20,075 nt of DNA, taken from positions 1-20,075 of the forward strand of contig JAKOYN010000158.1 of assembly GCA_029780415.1 (NCBI GenBank). Reading direction: 5' to 3'. Position 1 is the stretch's first letter, and each line of letters begins with the position of its first letter. Positions 14,443-20,075 of this stretch are shown piece by piece. The notes beneath the pieces were generated by a model. It saw only the letters and a program-made list of their open reading frames with translations. It was not told the origin of the DNA and made no database searches. Source of the stretch: RXIX01 sp003989075 (GTDB lineage: Bacteria > Pseudomonadota > Gammaproteobacteria > Competibacterales > Competibacteraceae). A program made the position numbers and the translations under genes.

Positions 14443-15901
14443 ACCGGGTCCACCGGCAGGGCTGGCAGCGACCGATTTCCGGCGCATCGCCGCCCACGGC
14501 TTTGGCGATCCCTACAACGCCTACCCGCACTCGATGATCGCCTACAAGGGTGCGGTCTATGTCGGCACCACCCGCGCCAATCTGTGCATGCTCAAGGTCT
14601 CGAAAATCCCCACCAAGTTCGCAGTCTGGCCGGTGGAATGTCCTGATCAGCTTTATGAGCTGGACATGCGCGCCCAAATCTGGCGCTACGACCTGCACAC
14701 TGCGGACTGGCGCGAAATCTACCGCTCGCCGCTGATCACCGGTAGCAAGGGCACGACCATTCCACGCGACATGGGCTATCGCGGCATGGCGGTCTTTCAG
14801 GGCGAATCCGATCCCGAGCCAGCGCTATACGTCTCCACCTATGCCTCAGCCGAGGGCCCGGGCGCCTACATCCTGCGTAGTGTCGATGGTGAACACTTCG
14901 CGCCGGTATCCAAGCCGGGACTGCTGGAACTGCCTACCACCACCATCCGCACCCTGACCCCGTTCAAGGACCGCCTGTTCACCGCACCCACCGGCCGCGC
15001 CGGCGGCAGTCCCAACGCTGCCGATATCGCCGTGATCTATGAGAGCCGCGACCCAATCCGCGGCGACTGGACCCCGGTCAACAGCCCCGGCTTTGGCGAT
15101 CCCGATAATGCCGGTGTTTTTGAAATGGCCGCCTTTGGCGAGCATCTCTACGCCGGCACCATCAATTTCAAGCGCGGCTTCCAACTCTGGCGCACCCGTG
15201 CCACCGGCAATCCGCCCTATGACTGGGAATGCGTGCTGCGCGAGGGCGCCGGGCGCGGCCCACTCAATCAGGGCGTAGTCAGCCTGGCCGCCTTCAGGGA
15301 CGCGCTTTACATCGGCAGCGGCATCCAGAGCGGCGGCATCGACAGCGTGCACAAGGTCGGTCCTGCCGCGCCGGAACTGATCCGCCTGTATGCCGATGGC
15401 CACTGGGATCTGCTGGTCGGCACGCCGCGCGATACCGCCGACGGTTACAAACCGGCGCTGTCCGGCTTCCGCCCCGGCTTCAACAACCTGTTCAACGGCT
15501 ACTTCTGGCGTATGGCTGCCCACGACGGCTGGCTGTATCTAGGCACGCTGGACTGGAGCCGGATGCTCTCCTATGCCGACCGCGAGCGCTGGCCGGCCTG
15601 GTTCCGGCGCACGGTTGACCGCATCGGCCTGGAGAAGATCATCGAGCGCCAGTCCGGTTTCGATCTGTACCGCAGTTTCGATGGCGACAACTGGCTGCCG
15701 GTGACCACCAACGGCTTTGGCAATCCCTACAACTACGGCCTGCGCACCCTGGTCTCAACGCCACAGGGCCTGTTTGCCGGGACGGTCAATCCCTTCGGGC
15801 CACGGGTCGCCTGCCGCGAGCCGGGTACGGACGGCTGGCAGTATCAGGACAATCCCGATGGCGGCCTGGAAATCTGGCTCGGCCAGCAGCGCCGGGCCTG
15901 A
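14405..15901 (+). CDS. Repeat protein, probable beta-propeller, function unknown
   Basis: About 498 residues from ATG 14405 (ATG 14393 would add 4). I do not recognise a named family. The protein has repeated blade-like units of the form GFGDPxN...hhhhxxxLYAGT, e.g. HGFGDPYNAYPHSMIAYKG, PGFGDPDNAGVFEMAAFGE and NGFGNPYNYGLRTL, each followed by a VGT/AGT strand and a W-R or L-W-R turn. Spacing suggests five to seven blades, as in sialidase- or kelch-like propellers. There is no signal peptide or obvious catalytic motif. It overlaps the hydrolase by 38 bases, has only a weak ribosome site and is probably translated by coupling. The sulfotransferase starts 9 bases after its stop, so it belongs to the same operon. 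It could be a scaffold or a carbohydrate- or ester-acting enzyme. Confidence 0.78.
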   Translation: MSTNPPRSWRASEPGPPAGLAATDFRRIAAHGFGDPYNAYPHSMIAYKGAVYVGTTRANLCMLKVSKIPTKFAVWPVECPDQLYELDMRAQIWRYDLHTADWREIYRSPLITGSKGTTIPRDMGYRGMAVFQGESDPEPALYVSTYASAEGPGAYILRSVDGEHFAPVSKPGLLELPTTTIRTLTPFKDRLFTAPTGRAGGSPNAADIAVIYESRDPIRGDWTPVNSPGFGDPDNAGVFEMAAFGEHLYAGTINFKRGFQLWRTRATGNPPYDWECVLREGAGRGPLNQGVVSLAAFRDALYIGSGIQSGGIDSVHKVGPAAPELIRLYADGHWDLLVGTPRDTADGYKPALSGFRPGFNNLFNGYFWRMAAHDGWLYLGTLDWSRMLSYADRERWPAWFRRTVDRIGLEKIIERQSGFDLYRSFDGDNWLPVTTNGFGNPYNYGLRTLVSTPQGLFAGTVNPFGPRVACREPGTDGWQYQDNPDGGLEIWLGQQRRA

Positions 15902-15910
15902 GGAACACCG

Positions 15911-16807
15911 ATGGCCGCACCGCCGCTGTTCATCCTCACCTGCATGCGCTCCTACTCCTCGCTGGTCAGTACCATGCTCGGCCAGCATCCCGAGCTGTAT
16001 GGATTGCCGGAGCTGAACCCGTTCATCGCCGACACGCTCGCCGACATCCTGCGCAAGCTGCGCATCGTCCGTCCGCAAAGCCTGCACGGTCTGTTGCGCG
16101 CGGTGGCGCAAATCGAGTTTGGCGAACAGAGCGTAGCCCGCATCGAACAGGCGCGCGACTGGCTGCACCGGCACGGCCACTGGACCGCCCGCGAGCTGTT
16201 CACGCAGCTATCCTCCCATCTCGAACCGCGCATCCTGATCGACAAAAGTCCCAGCACTCCGCTGAATCCGGCGCACCTGCAGCGCTTGCGGCACGCGTTT
16301 CCCGAAGCGCGCATCCTGCATCTGGTGCGCCACCCGCGCGCCACTTGCCAGTCGATCCACCAGTTGCGGCAAAAGAGCAGCCGCGCCCAGCCGGATAACA
16401 TACCCGGCGGCATTGAACCCTCGCCGGAACAGCTCTGGCTACGCATCAACCGCGCTATCGTCGCCTTCACCGCCACGCTGCCGCCCAGCCAGAGCATGCG
16501 CATCCAGGGCGAGCAGCTCCTAAGCGAACCGGAGATCTATCTGAGCCAGATCGCCGAATGGCTGGGACTCGGCAACGACGCCACCTGTATCACCGCTATG
16601 CTGCACCCGGAAGAGTCGCCCTACGCCTGCATCGGTCCACCCAATGCCCTGTTCGGCAACGATCCCAACTTTTTGCGCAATCCACGCTACGTCAAGCGGC
16701 CGATTCCACCGCAGCGACTGGATGGAGCACTGGACTGGCCCGGCGATGCACCCGAGGGCTTTAGCGCCGATACCCGGGCGCTGGCCCACCAGTTCGGCTA
16801 TCGCTAA
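15911..16807 (+). CDS. PAPS-dependent sulfotransferase 1
   Basis: The 298-residue protein has the 5'-phosphosulfate loop variant TCMRSYSSLVSTMLGQHPEL (residues 10-29), the DKSP motif (111-114) and the 3'-phosphate-binding region ILHLVRHPRATCQS (135-148, Arg140 and Ser148). This matches bacterial sulfotransferases that move a sulfonate from PAPS to a hydroxyl or amine. The C-terminus has a signature shared by all three copies in the window: LHPEESPYACIGPPNA, then a GN-x-P segment and a final HQFGYR. It is cytoplasmic, with no membrane segment. The ribosome site GAGGA lies 7 bases from ATG, right after the propeller gene's stop. The substrate is unknown; the neighbouring hydrolases suggest a lipid, sugar or natural-product acceptor. 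Confidence 0.9.
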   Translation: MAAPPLFILTCMRSYSSLVSTMLGQHPELYGLPELNPFIADTLADILRKLRIVRPQSLHGLLRAVAQIEFGEQSVARIEQARDWLHRHGHWTARELFTQLSSHLEPRILIDKSPSTPLNPAHLQRLRHAFPEARILHLVRHPRATCQSIHQLRQKSSRAQPDNIPGGIEPSPEQLWLRINRAIVAFTATLPPSQSMRIQGEQLLSEPEIYLSQIAEWLGLGNDATCITAMLHPEESPYACIGPPNALFGNDPNFLRNPRYVKRPIPPQRLDGALDWPGDAPEGFSADTRALAHQFGYR

Positions 16808-16878
16808 GCTGTGTCAGCTTCAAGCACCACCCGGGCCGCGTCCGCCGCAGGCGGTCCAATCACCAGAAGAGCATCATC

Positions 16879-18252
16879 ATGATCCGCCATCGCCCACGCT
16901 TCCGATCTGCGCTTTCCGGCCGCCTGCTACCGCTCCTGCTGACGCTGGGCCTGAGCCTGGGCCTGATCGCCTGCAATGAGAGCACGCCGCCGCCCGGTGC
17001 CAAGGTCGCGCCGGCGGTGCAGCAGCGCTTTCAGCAATTCGACCGCAATAACGATGGCCGGCTGTCGCCGAGCGAACTGAACCGGCCGCGCCTGTTCCAG
17101 GCTGCCGACCGGGATAGCGACGGCTATGTCAGCCTGCAGGAAGCCAGCGACTACCTGCAGCAGCGCCAAAACACGCGGCGCGGCGCGGAGAACCCGGCAC
17201 CGGCGACCCGCATTGCCGCTGCCACACCAGCAGATAGCGGATCGACTACGCCTGTGCTGCGGCGTGATGTCGGTGCCGGCATGATCGACCCCGACAATGC
17301 TGCCGGCAGCAGCGGACGCGGCATGCGGAATTTTGCGCCGGAGCAGAACGCGCCACCCGCCAGCGGCGCCGATGATGACGATGGTAGCGGCCCCGGCGGC
17401 TATGCGGGGTCCGATTCCGGACCGATGCGCATGGCACGGGCCGGCGGACGGGCGGCCAACCTCGATGATGCACCGGGAGTGCGCCGCTTCCTTAACCTGC
17501 CCTATGCGACCCTGCCTGGCGTTGATCCCAATCTGCTCAGTCTCGACCTGTACGCGCCGGCGACCGGCCAGAATCACCCGGTCATCGTCATGGTGCATGG
17601 CGGCGGCTGGCAGCGGGGCGACAAAGCCAATGCCAACGTCGCGGCGCAGAAAGTGCGCGCTTTCGTTGCCGCCGGCTATATCTTCGTCAGCGTCAACTAT
17701 CGGCTATCGCCGGCGGTCAAGCATCCGGCCCACGTCCAGGACGTGGCCAAGGCCCTGGCCTGGGTCAATCAGAACATCACTCGCTACGGCGGCAATCCCG
17801 GCCGTATCTATCTGATGGGTCATTCCGCCGGCGCGCATCTGGCCGCACTGGTGGCCACTGATAGCCGCTACCTGAAAGCGGCCGGCCAGAATCTCAGCCT
17901 GATCAAGGGCGTGATCCTGCTCGATGGGGCCGGTTATGACATTCCGCGCCTGATGCGCGAACACGATCAGCCCAATTTCTACATCACCGCGTTTGGCAAT
18001 GACGAACGCGCCTGGCGCGAGGCCTCGCCGATCACCTATATCGCCGCCGGCAAGGGCATTCCACCGTTCCTGGTGTTCTACACGCCACGGCCACGGGCGC
18101 AGATGCTCAGCGAGAACCTGCGCGACGCCCTGAGTCGCGCTGGCGTGCCCGTGCGCACCAGGATGGTCAATAAGAGCCACGCGCAGATCAACCGCGAGGT
18201 CGGTCAGCCTGGCGATGAGGTCACGGCGGCGATTCTGGATTTTGTAAAGTGA
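16879..18252 (+). CDS. Lipoprotein with two EF-hands and an alpha/beta hydrolase (esterase) domain
   Basis: The protein has 457 residues. The N-terminus has a signal ending in Leu29-Ile-Ala-Cys32, with Asn at +2, so a lipoprotein probably in the outer membrane. Two perfect EF-hand loops follow, DRNNDGRLSPSE (55-66) and DRDSDGYVSLQE (77-88), then a flexible Gly/Ala/Asp-rich linker (about 100-195). The esterase domain (about 200-457) has the VMVHGGGW oxyanion loop (238-245), nucleophile Ser316 in MGHSAGAH and His434 in NKSHAQIN. This is the BD-FAE/carboxylesterase layout. The usual acid after PPFLVFYTP (395-403) is not evident; the sequence there reads RPRAQ. Calcium could control stability or surface attachment. 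It could deacylate or deacetylate the exported product of the cluster. Stop and next start overlap (GTGA). Confidence 0.88.
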   Translation: MIRHRPRFRSALSGRLLPLLLTLGLSLGLIACNESTPPPGAKVAPAVQQRFQQFDRNNDGRLSPSELNRPRLFQAADRDSDGYVSLQEASDYLQQRQNTRRGAENPAPATRIAAATPADSGSTTPVLRRDVGAGMIDPDNAAGSSGRGMRNFAPEQNAPPASGADDDDGSGPGGYAGSDSGPMRMARAGGRAANLDDAPGVRRFLNLPYATLPGVDPNLLSLDLYAPATGQNHPVIVMVHGGGWQRGDKANANVAAQKVRAFVAAGYIFVSVNYRLSPAVKHPAHVQDVAKALAWVNQNITRYGGNPGRIYLMGHSAGAHLAALVATDSRYLKAAGQNLSLIKGVILLDGAGYDIPRLMREHDQPNFYITAFGNDERAWREASPITYIAAGKGIPPFLVFYTPRPRAQMLSENLRDALSRAGVPVRTRMVNKSHAQINREVGQPGDEVTAAILDFVK

Positions 18253-19151
18253 CGGTCCCGGCCTGCCGCCCGCTGATCATTCTCTGTCCGGGCCGCTCCT
18301 TTTCCTCAGTCCTCTGCACCGCGATTGGTCAACACCCGGAGCTGTGCGACCTGCCGGAAATTTATCTGGGCATTGCCGATTCAGTCGGCGAACTGCTCGA
18401 TCGGGCCAGCGAACGCGGCAAGCGCTACCTGGCCTATGGCCTGGTGCGGGTGATCGCCGAGCTGTATCAGGGCGATCAAAGCGAGGACAGCGCCCAGGCA
18501 GCCTGGGCATGGCTGCGCCAGCGCCGGGACTGGAGCACGGGCCGGCTGTTTCACGCGCTGGCCGAGCGGGTCGCACCGCGACAACTGGTCGATAAAAGTC
18601 CGACCCATGGCCAGCCGGATAATCTGCAGCGCCTGCGGGCGATCTTTCCCCAGGCGCGTTTTCTGCACCTGCTGCGCCATCCGCGCGGCAACTGCGCCTC
18701 GCTGTACAAGGTGCATGCGCAGCGGGCCAGCAGCGCCGGCAGCCAGGATGCGCTGCTGCTGGCCGAACAGGTGGAGCGGCAGTGGCTGAAGGTGCATCGC
18801 CATATTCTGGCCTTTACCGCCACCCTGCCGGCGGGTCAGGTGATGCGCCTGCGCGGTGAGGATGCGCTGGCCGAGCCGGAACTGTATTTCGCGCAGCTTG
18901 CCGAGTGGCTGGGAATTCGCACCGATGCCGCCGCCATCGACGCCATGCTGCATCCCGAGGATTCGCCCTATGCGCGGCCCGGGCCACCGAGCGCACCTTA
19001 TGGCAATAATCCCGGCTTCATTGACGATCCACGGCTGCGGCGCGGCTGGCCGGCCACCGGACCGTTGCAAGGACCACTGGAGTGGTCACCGCTGGGTGCG
19101 GGCTTTACGGCGGAGACGCTCGCTCTGGCGCGGCAGTTCGGGTATCACTGA
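18249..19151 (+). CDS. PAPS-dependent sulfotransferase 2
   Basis: The 300-residue protein starts at GTG 18249, overlapping the esterase stop by 4 bases. The 5'-phosphosulfate loop is LCPGRSFSSVLCTAIGQHP (12-30), followed by VDKSPTHG and the 3'-phosphate region FLHLLRHPRGNCAS. The C-terminal signature LHPEDSPYARPGPPSA, then GNNP, and the final ARQFGYH match the other two copies. It is a true paralogue of the 15911 gene, not a recent copy: the two proteins differ over most of their length. The start has a weak ribosome site and depends on coupling. It is the last plus-strand gene before a terminator at 19156. Different paralogues probably sulfate different positions or acceptors. Confidence 0.88.
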   Translation: MTVPACRPLIILCPGRSFSSVLCTAIGQHPELCDLPEIYLGIADSVGELLDRASERGKRYLAYGLVRVIAELYQGDQSEDSAQAAWAWLRQRRDWSTGRLFHALAERVAPRQLVDKSPTHGQPDNLQRLRAIFPQARFLHLLRHPRGNCASLYKVHAQRASSAGSQDALLLAEQVERQWLKVHRHILAFTATLPAGQVMRLRGEDALAEPELYFAQLAEWLGIRTDAAAIDAMLHPEDSPYARPGPPSAPYGNNPGFIDDPRLRRGWPATGPLQGPLEWSPLGAGFTAETLALARQFGYH

Positions 19152-19155
19152 GTCG

Positions 19156-19179
19156 GGCTGCGCAAGCGTGCAGCCTTTT
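19156..19179 (+). terminator. Rho-independent terminator after the sulfotransferase operon
   Basis: GGCTGCGC (19156-19163) pairs with GTGCAGCC (19168-19175) in an 8-bp stem with one G-T pair and an AAGC loop, followed by TTTT. It ends the plus-strand operon. On the minus strand there is no T-run, so it is likely one-directional. Confidence 0.7.
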
Positions 19180-19201
19180 CCTGCCCCCTTTTTCCTACTG
19201 C

Positions 19202-20075
19202 CTACCGATAGCCAAGGCTGCGCGCCAGAGCAAGGGTCGCCGGACTGAAGCCGGAACCGTCGTTCATCCACGCCAGTGGATCGGTGAGATTGACCGGGCG
19301 CGGCTTGAAGGGCCGCAGGTGCGGATCTTCGAGATATTTACGGTTGTTGCCACCCCGGGCGTTGGGCGGACCGATACAGGCGTAGGGTGAGTCTTCCGGG
19401 TGAAGCATGGCGTTGATGGCATCATCATCGTCGCGGATTTCAAGCCATTGGCAGATCTGGCGCAGGTAGCGCGGTGGATCGGTGAGCAGGTCTTCGCCGC
19501 GCAGGCGTATGGCCTGACCGGGCGGCAGGGTGGCAGTGAAGCGCAGGATATTGCCCTGTACCTTGAGCCAGTTGCGTTCAATCAGACGGGCATCACCAAG
19601 CAGGGCGCGGCCCTTGGCACGGTCGCGGTGCGCTTCGTGGATCGATTGCCCGGTGGGGCGCGGGTGCCGCAGCAGATGCAGGATGCGCACTTGTGGAAAG
19701 GTAGCGCGCAGGCGGTCGAGGCAGGCGGGTTCGACGCTGTTGCTGGGGCTTTTTTCGACCAGAGCGCGGTTCTGGAGCTGGTTCGCGATGGCGTGGGCCA
19801 GTTGCGCTGTGGACAAATCGGCATGGGCATGCAGCCATTGCCAGGCACGCTGCAGGCTGGTTTCGCTCTGTTCGCCGCTGTGCAACTGAGCGATGGCGCG
19901 GGCCAGTCCGTCGAGGCGATGGCGGTTGCCGGGACCGGCCTGACGGAACCAGTCGAACAGGCCACCGATCGTGTCGGCGACGAAAAAATTCATTTCCGGC
20001 AATCCGTACAGTTCGGGATGCTGACCGAGCATGCCGCAGACGACCGAGGAGAAGGAGCGGCCGGAACAGAGGATA
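19202..20075 (-). CDS. PAPS-dependent sulfotransferase 3 (5' end outside window)
   Basis: The frame stays open to the right edge: upstream of the internal Met at 20032 it reads ILCSGRSFSSVVCG, the 5'-phosphosulfate loop, so the true start lies beyond the window. About 291 residues are visible. Further motifs are LVEKSPSN, ILHLLRHPRPTGQS and the family C-terminus LHPEDSPYACIGPPNA, GGNN and ARSLGYR. It is closest in its motifs to the 15911 copy (both have MLGQHPELYGLPE). It faces the second sulfotransferase tail to tail, 50 bases apart, so it is transcribed separately, probably from the next operon to the right. The substrate is unknown. Confidence 0.9.
   Translation of the reverse strand, partial: ILCSGRSFSSVVCGMLGQHPELYGLPEMNFFVADTIGGLFDWFRQAGPGNRHRLDGLARAIAQLHSGEQSETSLQRAWQWLHAHADLSTAQLAHAIANQLQNRALVEKSPSNSVEPACLDRLRATFPQVRILHLLRHPRPTGQSIHEAHRDRAKGRALLGDARLIERNWLKVQGNILRFTATLPPGQAIRLRGEDLLTDPPRYLRQICQWLEIRDDDDAINAMLHPEDSPYACIGPPNARGGNNRKYLEDPHLRPFKPRPVNLTDPLAWMNDGSGFSPATLALARSLGYR

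Noticed and set aside
13456..14487. 343-residue minus-strand open frame
   Set aside because: It is a mirror of the alpha/beta hydrolase gene, whose catalytic motifs are intact on the plus strand. Its composition is Gln/Gly-rich and it has no domain.
1..20075. CRISPR arrays, tRNA or rRNA genes, insertion sequences and attachment sites
   Set aside because: No regularly spaced repeats, cloverleaf-like segments, transposase motifs or flanking target duplications were seen on either strand.

Overview
The window looks like chromosomal DNA of a proteobacterium, most likely a gammaproteobacterium with a GC-rich genome. The evidence is indirect: Shine-Dalgarno-led genes, lipoprotein and Tat signals, a TRAP-type periplasmic binding protein, a CsbD stress protein, and strong G/C third-codon preference in the right half. 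No rRNA, tRNA, CRISPR array, insertion sequence or integrase was seen.

Region 1 (1-2319) is a small stress and envelope block. It holds the start of a lipoprotein gene running off the left edge, a secreted 203-residue protein with three Cys-containing repeats, and a divergent csbD-like gene. About 970 bases without a convincing gene follow, containing two clear hairpins, one of them a textbook Rho-independent terminator.

Region 2 (2320-10275, all + strand) is the most interesting part. A TerY-like von Willebrand A (vWA) protein, a PP2C-type phosphatase and a divergent protein kinase with a zinc ribbon and C-terminal membrane helix form a recognisable TerY-P phosphorylation triad. The set is extended by a putative beta-helix protein with a long disordered tail and by two TerF-like vWA proteins, with a decayed third copy between them. 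No TerC, TerD/Z/E or TerB gene is present. The likely logic is a kinase/phosphatase switch acting on metal-dependent vWA scaffold proteins at the membrane. The trigger and output cannot be read from the sequence.

Region 3 (10404-11504, - strand) is an orphan TRAP substrate-binding protein with a Tat signal, convergent with region 2.

Region 4 (11867-20075) is GC-rich and tightly packed. Five overlapping or nearly abutting genes (alkaline-phosphatase-superfamily hydrolase, alpha/beta hydrolase, repeat protein of likely beta-propeller fold, sulfotransferase, EF-hand lipoprotein esterase) are followed by a second sulfotransferase. A third sulfotransferase faces them and runs off the right edge. 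This looks like a dedicated pathway for making and trimming a sulfated molecule, possibly a lipid, glycan or secondary metabolite. The product is unknown.
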